Positions 8,840 through 16,662 of a DNA stretch of 64,000 bases are shown here, in pieces. Every line of letters begins with the position of its first letter. The stretch's first letter is position 1. This stretch comes from an uncultured Collinsella sp. GTDB lineage: Bacteria > Actinomycetota > Coriobacteriia > Coriobacteriales > Coriobacteriaceae. The translations under genes were made by a program, and so were the position numbers. The stretch is taken from assembly GCA_958369225.1 (NCBI GenBank), contig CATXID010000004.1, positions 121,910-185,909 of the forward strand, read 5' to 3'. The notes beneath the pieces are model-generated. The model did no database searches. It was not told the origin of the DNA and worked only from the letters and a program-made list of their open reading frames with translations.

Positions 8840-10128
8840 TGGCTCGGTTTCCCCTCGTTCCTACCGCGCCTGAGCCCGAACGTGCCGTTCTTGTCGGAGT
8901 TGAGTGGCGCGATAACGCCTGGCCGCTCGATCGTTCGCTTGACGAGCTTGAGCGCTTGGCCCATACGGCTGGCGCCCAGTGCGTGGCGCGTTTGTCACAG
9001 CGTCTGGTTAAGCCGTATCCAAAATCGTTTATTGGTTCCGGTAAGGTTGAGGAGCTTTGCGGGCTCGTGCATCGTATGGATGCCGATGTTGTAATCTTCG
9101 ACGACGATTTAACGCCCTCGCAGCAGTCTTATCTGGAGAAAGCCGTGGGCGAGCCAGTTAAGATTATCGACCGTACGGCGTTGATTCTCGATATCTTTGG
9201 CCTGCACGCTCAGACCCGTGAGGGCCGCCTGCAGGTGCAGCTAGCCCAATTGCAGTATCTGTTGCCCCGCTTGCGCGGTATGTGGAGCCATCTTGCTAAA
9301 GAGCAGACGCGCGGTGGCATTGGTTCGCGCTTTGGCCAGGGCGAAAGCCAACTCGAGGTTGACCGACGTTTGATTCGCAACAAGATTGCCGCGCTTCGTC
9401 ACGAGCTTAGGCAGGTTGAACAGCGTCGCGATGTCCAGTCAAAGAGTCGTATCGAGTCGCCGGCGTTCCGCGTTGCCTTAGCCGGTTATACCAATGCCGG
9501 TAAGTCGACGTTGCTCAATCGCCTGACCGGGTCTACGGTGCTTTCACAGGATAAATTGTTTGCCACGCTCGATCCAACGACGCGCTCGTATCGCTTGCCC
9601 GGTGGTCGTGGTATGACCATTACCGATACCGTTGGCTTTATTCAAAAGTTACCGCATGGTCTCGTTGATGCCTTTAAGTCCACGCTGTCTGAGGTCCTTG
9701 GTGCCGACCTGATCCTTAAAGTTGTGGATGCCTCTGACGAGGATTACGAGCGCCAACTCGAGGCCGTCGATCGCGTTCTTGACGAGATCGGTGCCGGCGA
9801 GCGTTTGACGCTTACGGTGTTCAATAAAATCGATCTACTCGATAGCGCCGATCGATTGAGTTTCCGTCGTCGCTATCCCGAGGCTGTGCTGTTCTCGGCC
9901 CAGACGGGCGAGGGGCTTGACGACCTCGTCGACCGTATTGCTCGTGAGGCCGCTGCCACCGATGTGTTGCTCTCCGCTGATATCCCGTATCGCGAGGGCG
10001 CCCTCATCACGTTGGCGCATGAGCAGGGAACCCTTCTGCATGAGGAATATCTTGAGGACGGCGTTCGCATTGTGGCGAAGTTGCCGGCCCGAATCGCGCC
10101 GCGTCTTGAGCGCTATCGTACGGAATAA
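8839..10128 (+). CDS. hflX: GTPase HflX
   Basis: HflX is a ribosome-associated GTPase that splits stalled or stress-damaged ribosomes. The 429-residue protein has the N-terminal HflX domain (SFIGSGKVEEL, then IDRTALILDIF), the linker with RGGIGSRFGQGESQLE, and a GTPase domain with Walker A AGYTNAGKS at about 214-222, DTVG and NKID. It overlaps miaA by one base. The 3' end overlaps the convergent membrane acyltransferase gene by 16 bases. Confidence 0.94.
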   Translation: MARFPLVPTAPEPERAVLVGVEWRDNAWPLDRSLDELERLAHTAGAQCVARLSQRLVKPYPKSFIGSGKVEELCGLVHRMDADVVIFDDDLTPSQQSYLEKAVGEPVKIIDRTALILDIFGLHAQTREGRLQVQLAQLQYLLPRLRGMWSHLAKEQTRGGIGSRFGQGESQLEVDRRLIRNKIAALRHELRQVEQRRDVQSKSRIESPAFRVALAGYTNAGKSTLLNRLTGSTVLSQDKLFATLDPTTRSYRLPGGRGMTITDTVGFIQKLPHGLVDAFKSTLSEVLGADLILKVVDASDEDYERQLEAVDRVLDEIGAGERLTLTVFNKIDLLDSADRLSFRRRYPEAVLFSAQTGEGLDDLVDRIAREAAATDVLLSADIPYREGALITLAHEQGTLLHEEYLEDGVRIVAKLPARIAPRLERYRTE

Positions 10129-10817
10129 ACGAGTTCTAGCACGCCTAGGATGACAGGCTGATGGAGCAGGTAGAACGGTAAGGCATGCCGACCGAGGACT
10201 GCGAGCGCCGGAATGGGATTGGCGTATGCCCATGCTGGCGCTTCGAGGCTTGATGCTTGTGCTGCCTGGGCAGCAAAAAAGCCGGTAAGGTACATAAAGA
10301 CAAACGGAATGAGCGGATAGTAGTCTCCCGAAACAAAACCCGGGTCCGGAAATCCTAGCCATGCCAGGTAGGGGAGTGGGTAGACTACTTTTGGAATGCC
10401 CCAGGTTAGGGCAAAAAGAATAAGGCACGCTGCGATGCCCCACGAGCCCGGTAATTTTTGGAGTAACGGACGGGTGAGTGCAACCACCGCGGTGCACGCC
10501 GCCATGCAATAAATGATGCCAAAGTTTACGGAATCGTCGACTGATACCAGTGTGGTTGCAATCCATACGATCAAGGCTGCGGCTGCGTATTTGAGGGTGC
10601 GCTTAACGTTATTACGCGAGAGCGTGCACATCCAACCGGCGATAAACAAAAATACCCAGCTGATACTAGCGCGCCAAATATCCTGGATAACCGTTTCGGT
10701 AAACCATGACATATCCCATCCATATAGGTAGGCCAAATCGTAGCAGGCGTGAAAACCTGCCATCGACAGCATCGTAAATCCGCGGACGGTATCAAATATG
10801 GTTATGCGTTTTTGCAT
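10113..10817 (-). CDS. Membrane acyltransferase of the DUF1624/HGSNAT type
   Basis: The 234-residue protein is almost wholly membrane-embedded, with about seven hydrophobic segments. It begins with R-x-x-x-F-D-x-x-R-G-F and ends near H-x-L-P-F-Y-L-L-H-Q-P, the pattern of heparan-alpha-glucosaminide N-acetyltransferase-like (DUF1624) proteins, which move acyl groups across the membrane onto a sugar or lipid acceptor. The acceptor is unknown. The start codon overlaps the lexA stop by one base, so it is cotranscribed with lexA and probably SOS-responsive, an unusual pairing. Confidence 0.7.
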   Translation of the reverse strand: MQKRITIFDTVRGFTMLSMAGFHACYDLAYLYGWDMSWFTETVIQDIWRASISWVFLFIAGWMCTLSRNNVKRTLKYAAAALIVWIATTLVSVDDSVNFGIIYCMAACTAVVALTRPLLQKLPGSWGIAACLILFALTWGIPKVVYPLPYLAWLGFPDPGFVSGDYYPLIPFVFMYLTGFFAAQAAQASSLEAPAWAYANPIPALAVLGRHALPFYLLHQPVILGVLELVYSVR

Positions 10818-11461
10818 TACGAGAACCGGCGCATTAAACCGACAACCTTACCCAAAATAACGGGATTCGTCGCGTAGATGGGCTCCATAGTGTCGTTCTC
10901 GGGCTGCAAGCGCACGCGCCCCTGCTCCTTGTAGAACGTCTTGACGGTCGCCGAGCCATCGATCATGGCCACGACGATTTCGCCGTTCATGGCGCTCTTT
11001 TGCTCGCGAACGATAATGTAGTCACCGTTGTAGATGCCGACATTGATCATTGAGCTGCCGTGCACCTCAAGGATAAAGGAGCCCTGATCAGTGGCGATTT
11101 CGGTCGGGATGGTAAAGGTATCCTCGACATTTTGTTCGGCCAGAATGGGAATCCCAGCCGCGACGCGACCGACGAGCGGCAGCGAGACCGTTCCGCGGGG
11201 CGCCGTGGGCTCATCGGATTTGGAAATCGAGACAGAGGATCCATCCTCATCAAAGAGCTCTAGAGCGCGAGGCTTGGTGGCATCGCGCTTGAGCAGCCCT
11301 CGAGCCTCCAGGGCAGAGAGGTGAGCGTGCACCGTGCTGGGGGAGGAGAGGCCTACGGCCGATGCCATCTCACGCACACTGGGCGGATAGCCCTTCTCCT
11401 GCTGATATTCCTTGATGAAGTCGTAAATCTGCTGCTGACGCTTGGTAATTTTGCGAGCCAT
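10817..11461 (-). CDS. lexA: LexA repressor
   Basis: LexA represses SOS genes and cleaves itself when RecA filaments form. The 214-residue protein has a winged-helix DNA-binding domain (about 1-65), the Ala102-Gly103 cleavage bond, catalytic Ser137 in GSSM and Lys174 in SATVKTF. The frame stays open upstream to 11566, but that would cover the operator region; ATG 11461 is preceded by AGAGAGGATCC with a usable ribosome site. Three LexA-like boxes at 11485-11554 lie between this gene and the divergent LysM gene. Confidence 0.95.
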   Translation of the reverse strand: MARKITKRQQQIYDFIKEYQQEKGYPPSVREMASAVGLSSPSTVHAHLSALEARGLLKRDATKPRALELFDEDGSSVSISKSDEPTAPRGTVSLPLVGRVAAGIPILAEQNVEDTFTIPTEIATDQGSFILEVHGSSMINVGIYNGDYIIVREQKSAMNGEIVVAMIDGSATVKTFYKEQGRVRLQPENDTMEPIYATNPVILGKVVGLMRRFS

Positions 11462-11484
11462 CAGGGGATCCTCTCTGCCAATGT

Positions 11485-11554
11485 CAAACAAATGTTCGAT
11501 TTTTGCTTGACAGGAACAACTGTTCGAAGATAATAATAACCGAACATTCGTTCT
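11485..11554. promoter_or_regulatory. Cluster of three LexA boxes between lexA and the LysM gene
   Basis: Two perfect GAAC-N4-GTTC sites occur at 11514-11525 (GAACAACTGTTC) and 11542-11553 (GAACATTCGTTC). A third with one mismatch (AAAC-AAAT-GTTC) is at 11486-11497. They occupy the divergent control region, so LexA probably represses both its own operon and the LysM gene. Confidence 0.85.
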
Positions 11555-11621
11555 CGCGCTAGACATTTTTGTCCGCGCGGCTTGATAAAACTGTTCTCAG
11601 CAAAACACGCGAGAGGAGAAC

Positions 11622-12074
11622 ATGATGAACGCAACGGATATGGTCCAGGGAAACCTCGCTCTTAAGCTCGAGGCGCCTGCGGCGCCGGCTTTCACGGTTG
11701 TCAAAGGCGGCCGGTCTGGTTTCCAAACACTGCCTGGTAAGCCCGTCCGCAGCCAGTGCGTCGCCACGACTTCGGCCCCCGTTGCCCTGAAGGCCTCGAC
11801 GATTGTCGCTCTTGCCGTTGCGCTCACGCTCTTCTTTGTACTTGCCACCTCGATCTTCAGCGCTCGTCACGCCGCATATGCCGAGTCGGTATCCAACGTT
11901 ACCTACGAGACCGTCCGTGTTCAGTCTGGCGATTCCTTGTGGTCGCTTGCCCAGGAGCATCCGATTGAGGGTCTTTCCACGCAGGAAACCTCTGATATGA
12001 TCCGCAACGTCAATCACCTGGAGCATGGCTCGCTCGATGCCGGTGCGCATCTTAAAGTTCCCGCACGTTCCTAA
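11622..12074 (+). CDS. LysM-domain membrane protein, probable SOS division inhibitor (YneA-like)
   Basis: The 150-residue protein has a cytoplasmic N-terminus, one transmembrane helix at about 60-80 and a C-terminal LysM domain (about 96-148, beginning V-R-V-Q-S-G-D-S-L-W-S-L-A). LysM binds peptidoglycan. The gene is divergent from lexA with LexA boxes between, exactly the place of yneA in Bacillus, whose single-pass LysM product halts division during DNA damage. The functional link is by context and architecture. The long N-terminus ahead of the helix differs from YneA. A GAGAGGAG ribosome site precedes ATG 11622 (second ATG at 11625). Confidence 0.7.
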   Translation: MMNATDMVQGNLALKLEAPAAPAFTVVKGGRSGFQTLPGKPVRSQCVATTSAPVALKASTIVALAVALTLFFVLATSIFSARHAAYAESVSNVTYETVRVQSGDSLWSLAQEHPIEGLSTQETSDMIRNVNHLEHGSLDAGAHLKVPARS

Positions 12075-12125
12075 GAATTAAGTACCGTCGCATGGTACCC
12101 TTGTAATCGTTTTAGAGGAGGTACC

Positions 12126-12569
12126 ATGCGCTGTCCCAAATGCGGCAAGGCACATACCCGCGTCGTAGATTCCCGCATGCAGGAATCTAATAACACCATC
12201 AAGCGCCGTCGCGAATGCTGCTCATGCAATTATCGCTTTACGACATTTGAGCGTTGTGAAGACCCTATCGAGGTCATTAAGTCAGACGGATCCAAGCAAC
12301 GGTTCGATCGCAATAAGTTGCTGGTCGGTTTGATGCGCGCCACGATCAAGCGAGATATCGACACTAAAAAGCTCAACGAGATCATTGACGATATTGAGGT
12401 CGAGCTTCGCTCCCGTACGCTCACGGCCGTTACGTCTCATGAACTGGGCGATATGGTTCTTAAGCGGTTGGCCAAGATCGATAAAGTGGCCTACATCCGC
12501 TTTGCCTCGGTCTACCGCGATTTCAAAGACGTCGATGAGTTTCTGCAAGAGCTCGACAAGCTAAGGTGA
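12126..12569 (+). CDS. nrdR: Transcriptional repressor NrdR
   Basis: NrdR senses ATP/dATP and represses ribonucleotide reductase genes. The 147-residue protein has the zinc ribbon formed by Cys3, Cys6, Cys31 and Cys34, then an ATP-cone domain (about 49-139). The length is typical. GAGGAGG sits 7 bases before the ATG. It is followed after four bases by dut, so both genes of the unit concern nucleotide pools. Confidence 0.96.
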   Translation: MRCPKCGKAHTRVVDSRMQESNNTIKRRRECCSCNYRFTTFERCEDPIEVIKSDGSKQRFDRNKLLVGLMRATIKRDIDTKKLNEIIDDIEVELRSRTLTAVTSHELGDMVLKRLAKIDKVAYIRFASVYRDFKDVDEFLQELDKLR

Positions 12570-12573
12570 TTTC

Positions 12574-13017
12574 ATGTCCAGCATTACCGTTAACATTAAA
12601 CGTCTCGACCCAACCGTCGAGCTTCCCAAATACGCCCATCCTACGGATGCCGGCCTGGACCTGCGTTCCAACGAAGATTGTATTCTGAAGCCCTTTGAGC
12701 GTCGTCTGGTCTCCACGGGCCTAGCCATCGCCCTGCCCGACGGCTACGCCGGCTTCGTCCAGCCCCGCAGCGGCCTGGCCATTAAGCAGGGCCTGTCCAT
12801 AGTTAACACTCCTGGTCTCATCGACGCCCACTACCGAGGAGAGCTTAAAGTCATCCTCATTAACCTGGACCCCACGAACAACATCCAAATCAACAAAGGC
12901 GACCGCATCGCCCAACTCGTCATCCAAGAAGTCCCTACGGTCAACCTCGTAGAAGTAGAAGAATTAGACGAAACCGACCGAGGGGCCGGCGGCTTCGGTT
13001 CTAGCGGTGTTGCTTAG
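12574..13017 (+). CDS. dut: dUTP diphosphatase
   Basis: dUTPase hydrolyses dUTP to dUMP, keeping uracil out of DNA and feeding dTMP synthesis. All five trimeric dUTPase motifs are present: PTDAGLDLR (23-31), PRSGLA (64-69), TPGLIDAHYRGE (79-90), GDRIAQLV (109-116) and the C-terminal RGAGGFGSSG (136-145). It is 147 residues, the usual size, and starts four bases after nrdR. Confidence 0.96.
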   Translation: MSSITVNIKRLDPTVELPKYAHPTDAGLDLRSNEDCILKPFERRLVSTGLAIALPDGYAGFVQPRSGLAIKQGLSIVNTPGLIDAHYRGELKVILINLDPTNNIQINKGDRIAQLVIQEVPTVNLVEVEELDETDRGAGGFGSSGVA

Positions 13018-13029
13018 ACGTTTCCGTCC

Positions 13030-13133
13030 GCTCACCCGTGGGAGGCCCCTATATATCATTCCATGCTCAAACATTCTCGCTTCGCTGCGAAACTGCGCGT
13101 GGAACGATATATAGGGGCCTCCCACGGGTGAGC
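13030..13133. repeat. Long palindromic element, copy 1
   Basis: Arms of 34 bp (13030-13063 and 13100-13133) match with a single mismatch. The inner part (ATTCCATGCTCAAACATTCT then CGCTTCGCTGCG) is the reverse complement of the core of the copy at 13277-13383. The outer arm sequences of the two copies are unrelated, yet each copy is self-complementary. Confidence 0.85.
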
Positions 13134-13189
13134 TACGTTTGCATGATTGCAACTATCGTGCTTCTTCGCTAGAAGTCGAGAGCCTTAAT

Positions 13190-13248
13190 CAACTAGCAAG
13201 CCGGTGCGACAAGGGGATTTCTCCTATGTCGCACCGGCTTGCTAGTTG
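13190..13248. repeat. Strong 22-bp hairpin between the palindromic elements
   Basis: A perfect 22-bp inverted repeat (13190-13211 and 13227-13248, arm starting CAACTAGCAAGCCGGTGCGA) surrounds a 15-base loop. It may serve as the transcription terminator of dut, although no T-run follows on the plus strand. Its sequence is unrelated to the flanking palindromes. Confidence 0.7.
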
Positions 13249-13276
13249 GATTGCAATTTGTTTTCAAGCAGGAAGT

Positions 13277-13383
13277 CTCCCGTCCGGGGCTCACCCATAT
13301 CGTTCCACGCGCAGTTTCGCAGCGAGCGTAGCGAAGCGAGAATGTTTGAGCATGGAATGATATGGGTGAGCCCCGGACGGGAG
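13277..13383. repeat. Long palindromic element, copy 2
   Basis: Arms of 31 bp (13277-13307 and 13353-13383) match with one G-T type mismatch at the same relative place as in copy 1. The 45-base centre holds the shared core (CGCGCAGTTTCGCAGCG, then GCGAAGCGAGAATGTTTGAG) in the orientation opposite to copy 1. The outer arm is CTCCCGTCCGGGGCTCACCC, unlike copy 1. Confidence 0.85.
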
Positions 13384-13399
13384 GGATTAGTGCACCCCT

Positions 13400-13434
13400 G
13401 CGAAGCGAGAATGTTTGAGCATGGAATGATATAT
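13400..13434. repeat. Half copy of the palindromic element
   Basis: GCGAAGCGAGAATGTTTGAG and the following CATGGAATGATAT repeat the right half of copy 2 exactly. The left half is missing, so this is a truncated member. The outward flank (GGGCGGCTCCCGCCGAGCAG) again differs from the other copies. Confidence 0.75.
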
Positions 13435-13465
13435 GGGCGGCTCCCGCCGAGCAGCGGGCTTTCGC

Positions 13466-14767
13466 CTAGCGGATATGCGCGGGTTTTTCGCCCCAGTAGA
13501 AGCGGCAGAAGGCTCGTTTACGTTTTTGGGGTTTGCCTACGAGCTCCATCGTGGCGACGGCGATGTCTTCGGCTGCACGTGGTCTGCGCAGTACTTCGCC
13601 GTTGATGAGCAATGCCTTGAGCGACTCCGGATGATCGTGGAGGTGGCGCAACGTCACGATGAGCTCTCGTGCCGTGGTGACGTGCATGCTGGCGCCCATG
13701 CCGGTGAGCATGGTGGTGTTGGCCTTTTCCTGTCCATAGGACTTGCCCAGCAGGATCATCGGCAGATGTGCACATAGGCACTCGGTGACCGTGAGTCCGC
13801 CCGATTTGAGGATTGCCAGGTCGCAGCCGTGCATGAGGGCCGCCATGTCGTCGACATAGTCCAACACCGTGACGTTCTCGAGCTTCATGGCATCGAAGAG
13901 CGTCTTCAGCCGGGTGGCATACTCCACGTCTTTGCCGGGCAAAAAGACAAAGTGCATGTCTTCGAAGCTGCGCAGGAAGGGGAGTGTGTGGTCCATCGCC
14001 GCGCGAAAGCGGACGTAGGGTTGAGGCAAGCTGGCACCGGCCATTACCAGCACGATGGTCTTGTCGGTTGGGAGGTTGAACTTGGCTAGCTCTTCCTCGC
14101 GATCGTAATCCGTGTCAAATCCGGCGCGAATAGGAATGCCGGTAATGCGAATCTTTGTCTCGGGCACCTTGCGCGGACGCAGCGTTTCGGCCATAAATTC
14201 GTTGGCAACACAGAATAGATCGGTGTCCTTGTGGGGCCACCAGCCCTCGACTTCGTAGTCGGTCGGCACGCAGATGACCGGATAATCGATACCCGTAATT
14301 ACGCGGGCACCCACGGCAACATTGGCTGCTGTGATGTGCGTTGCGACCACGGCTATAGGCCTGCGGCTACGAATATAATCGTTGAAGGCGGGGAACATAA
14401 TTCGAGACCATGCCGTGCCGCCACCCCAGAGCAGATGTCCCGTAAGCGTATATCGCCAGGTCAGGTCGTAAATCGGGCGCGTGGCTCCCGTAAAAGAAGC
14501 CGCGGTTTTATTGCCGTCGAATTTAATACGTCCAAAATCAAGGATATCGAGTACTTCGATCTCAATATCCTCGGGGATGCCATTGGTGCCGCGGATGAGG
14601 TCGAATGCCTGCGCAATCGCATTTGCGGCGGCCTTGTGGCCCGAGCCGACCGAGGCGTGCACGATGGTCACGAGAGGTTTTTGCTGAGCCAAGAGCGTGG
14701 TTTGCTCCGATTGGGGAGTGCTGTGCTTGAGCAGGGGAGCGTCTTCGCTCGTCTGCGTCTGATCCAT
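13466..14767 (-). CDS. GT28 glycosyltransferase, MGDG-synthase/UgtP-like
   Basis: The 433-residue protein has the N-terminal acceptor domain beginning I-V-H-A-S-V-G-S-G-H-K-A-A-A, typical of monogalactosyldiacylglycerol synthase and UgtP-type enzymes. A C-terminal sugar-nucleotide domain contains LKSGGLTVTECLCAHLPMIL, the GT28 donor-binding signature. Such enzymes glycosylate diacylglycerol at the membrane, making glycolipids or lipid anchors. ATG 14767 follows AAGGGGAGT; the open frame extends 13 codons further without a ribosome site. The gene is divergent from trxB. Lipid acceptor and sugar are inferred from family only. Confidence 0.8.
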   Translation of the reverse strand: MDQTQTSEDAPLLKHSTPQSEQTTLLAQQKPLVTIVHASVGSGHKAAANAIAQAFDLIRGTNGIPEDIEIEVLDILDFGRIKFDGNKTAASFTGATRPIYDLTWRYTLTGHLLWGGGTAWSRIMFPAFNDYIRSRRPIAVVATHITAANVAVGARVITGIDYPVICVPTDYEVEGWWPHKDTDLFCVANEFMAETLRPRKVPETKIRITGIPIRAGFDTDYDREEELAKFNLPTDKTIVLVMAGASLPQPYVRFRAAMDHTLPFLRSFEDMHFVFLPGKDVEYATRLKTLFDAMKLENVTVLDYVDDMAALMHGCDLAILKSGGLTVTECLCAHLPMILLGKSYGQEKANTTMLTGMGASMHVTTARELIVTLRHLHDHPESLKALLINGEVLRRPRAAEDIAVATMELVGKPQKRKRAFCRFYWGEKPAHIR

Positions 14768-14885
14768 CGATAACTCCCCTTCGACGTTGTAACACGGATT
14801 TATCATTGTAGTGCATGAGTGTCACGTTCACGTAAATTTGGGTATGAGCGCAAAGAACGACAACGTTTCGACGAGAGGACTCTCC

Positions 14886-15824
14886 ATGACTACCGATCAG
14901 ACGATCGATGTTGCGATTATCGGCGGCGGTCCTGCGGGCTATGCTGCCGCCATTTATGCGGCGCGCGCCAACCTGACGACGACTGTCCTTGAGCAGGGCA
15001 TGTCGGGCGGACAGATCGCCACATCCAACGAGATTGAGAATTATCCTGGCATTCCGCTACTGAGCGGTGTCGAACTTGGTGAGCGGTTCCAACAGCATGC
15101 TGAAGGCCTGGGGGCTCAGGTTGAATGGAGTATGGTGACGGGCGTCGATTACGATGCCGATGCGGCTCAATTTACCATCCATCATGATATGGTCGACACA
15201 GTGGCCAAGAGCGTCATTGCGTGCATGGGCGCCACGCCGCGTCCTGCGGGTTTTGTCGGCGAGGACACGTATCGCGGTCGTGGCGTTTCGTACTGCGCGA
15301 CGTGTGACGGCATGTTCTTCCGTGGCAAACAGGTCTTTGTTATCGGAGGCGGCAATTCAGCATGCGAGGAGGCACTGTTCCTGTCCGACATTGCCAGCAG
15401 CGTGACTATCGTGCTGCGTCGCGATCAGTTCCGTGCACCCGAGGGCGTTGTGAATAAAGTTCTTGCTAAGGACAATATTTCAGTTAGGTACCAAACTAGT
15501 ATTGTTGAGCTTTCTGGTGGAGCGATGCCCACGACAATTATGTTCAAGGACAATGCGAGCGGCAAGACGTATGCCGAGACCTTTGAACCTGGCTCGTTTG
15601 GCATTTTTGTCTTTGCTGGCACGCAACCTCATTCCGAGCTTGTTGAGCATCTAGTCGATCTGGCTCCCGACGGCGGCATTGTTACCGATGATTCGATGGC
15701 CACCCGTACGCCCGGCTTATTCGCAGCCGGCGATATCCGTTCCAAGCGTTTACGTCAGGTTGTGACTGCCGTTTCGGACGGAGCTATAGCGGCAACCAGC
15801 GCATATACTTTCTTACGCGGATAA
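14886..15824 (+). CDS. trxB: Thioredoxin-disulfide reductase
   Basis: The 312-residue flavoprotein has the FAD motif GGGPAG at 13-18, the redox pair Cys137 and Cys140 in CATCDG, and the NADPH motif GGGNSA at 154-159. It ends with the second FAD signature around GDIRSK. It reduces thioredoxin with NADPH. ATG 14886 follows GAGAGGACT; earlier in-frame starts lack a ribosome site. A strong terminator follows. Confidence 0.93.
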   Translation: MTTDQTIDVAIIGGGPAGYAAAIYAARANLTTTVLEQGMSGGQIATSNEIENYPGIPLLSGVELGERFQQHAEGLGAQVEWSMVTGVDYDADAAQFTIHHDMVDTVAKSVIACMGATPRPAGFVGEDTYRGRGVSYCATCDGMFFRGKQVFVIGGGNSACEEALFLSDIASSVTIVLRRDQFRAPEGVVNKVLAKDNISVRYQTSIVELSGGAMPTTIMFKDNASGKTYAETFEPGSFGIFVFAGTQPHSELVEHLVDLAPDGGIVTDDSMATRTPGLFAAGDIRSKRLRQVVTAVSDGAIAATSAYTFLRG

Positions 15825-15864
15825 GTACGATAATATATCTTATGTAAGGTTGCTGTCTTTAAGC

Positions 15865-15908
15865 AAAGTGGTTGGGCGGTGCATCAATGTGCCGCCCAAC
15901 CACTTTTA
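15865..15908 (+). terminator. Terminator after trxB
   Basis: A 15-bp perfect stem (AAAGTGGTTGGGCGG with CCGCCCAACCACTTT) encloses a short loop and is followed by TTA. It begins 40 bases after the trxB stop. Confidence 0.8.
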
Positions 15909-15978
15909 CTTTGCGGCTATGTGGTATGTAAAACTAGATAACCTAGAATACAATATAGAAAACGAACGGAGGCCTCTT

Positions 15979-16590
15979 ATGAACCACGCTAAACATGTTA
16001 TCCCGATGTCCGATACATCGGACTGCATTAAACCGGAGGATATTCAGCCGACGGTGCTGCCGGATGCATTTATACAGTCCGATATGGTGGGTAAACTCAA
16101 CGCGTTGAGCCTGCCGCGCTATGAACAGCTGCCCAATGTAACGCTCTATCGCGATCAAGTTATTGAATATGTTGCGCTGTGGATGGAGCCGCTTTCGATT
16201 TGCGTAGAGCAGCCCGTTATCACGCCATCGATGATCAATAACTACGTGAAGGTCGGCCTCGTTCCTGCTCCGGTTAAAAAGCAGTATGGCCGTGAGCAGA
16301 TTGCGCGTCTCATCGCCATTTGTATTTTTAAGCAGGTGCTGCCCATCGCTGCGGTTCAGGCGCTCTTTAATATTCAACGCTTAAGCTACGACGCTCCGAC
16401 GGCTTTCGATTATGTAGTCGATCAACTTGAGGCATCGATTCGTGCAGCGTTTTCCGTCGAGCAGACTCCCGTGCCCGATACCGCACATCAGGTTACGCGC
16501 GAGTCGTTGCTCGTACGCAGTGCGGTATCGTCCTTCGTCTCGATGGCATACCTGATGAGCTATCTAAAGTTTAATGGGTTTAATAGCTAA
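15979..16590 (+). CDS. DUF1836 family putative regulator
   Basis: The 203-residue protein contains the DUF1836 core: ITPSMINNYVKVGLVPAPVK near 95-114 followed by Y-G-R-E-Q-I-A-R-L-I, which reads like a MerR-type winged helix that initiates DNA binding. DUF1836 proteins are often found beside degV genes, and degV lies convergently downstream here. ATG 15979 follows CGGAGG; the open frame upstream overlaps the trxB terminator and was rejected. A CTAG-rich motif in its promoter region resembles one upstream of degV. The regulatory role is inferred. Confidence 0.65.
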   Translation: MNHAKHVIPMSDTSDCIKPEDIQPTVLPDAFIQSDMVGKLNALSLPRYEQLPNVTLYRDQVIEYVALWMEPLSICVEQPVITPSMINNYVKVGLVPAPVKKQYGREQIARLIAICIFKQVLPIAAVQALFNIQRLSYDAPTAFDYVVDQLEASIRAAFSVEQTPVPDTAHQVTRESLLVRSAVSSFVSMAYLMSYLKFNGFNS

Positions 16591-16602
16591 CCGAGGTATA
16601 AG

Positions 16603-16643
16603 ACGGGCGGGATAAAGGGCCACTGGCCCTTTATCCCGCCCGT
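16603..16643. terminator. Bidirectional terminator between the DUF1836 gene and degV
   Basis: Arms ACGGGCGGGATAAAGGGCCA and TGGCCCTTTATCCCGCCCGT form a near-perfect stem of about 18 bp. It sits between two convergent genes, 12 bases after one stop and 19 bases before the other. Confidence 0.8.
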
Positions 16644-16662
16644 TCGTTTGTCTAGTTGGGCA

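Noticed and set aside
11462..11566. Longer lexA start at 11566
   Set aside because: The extension would translate through the three LexA boxes; the conserved winged helix begins right after ATG 11461.
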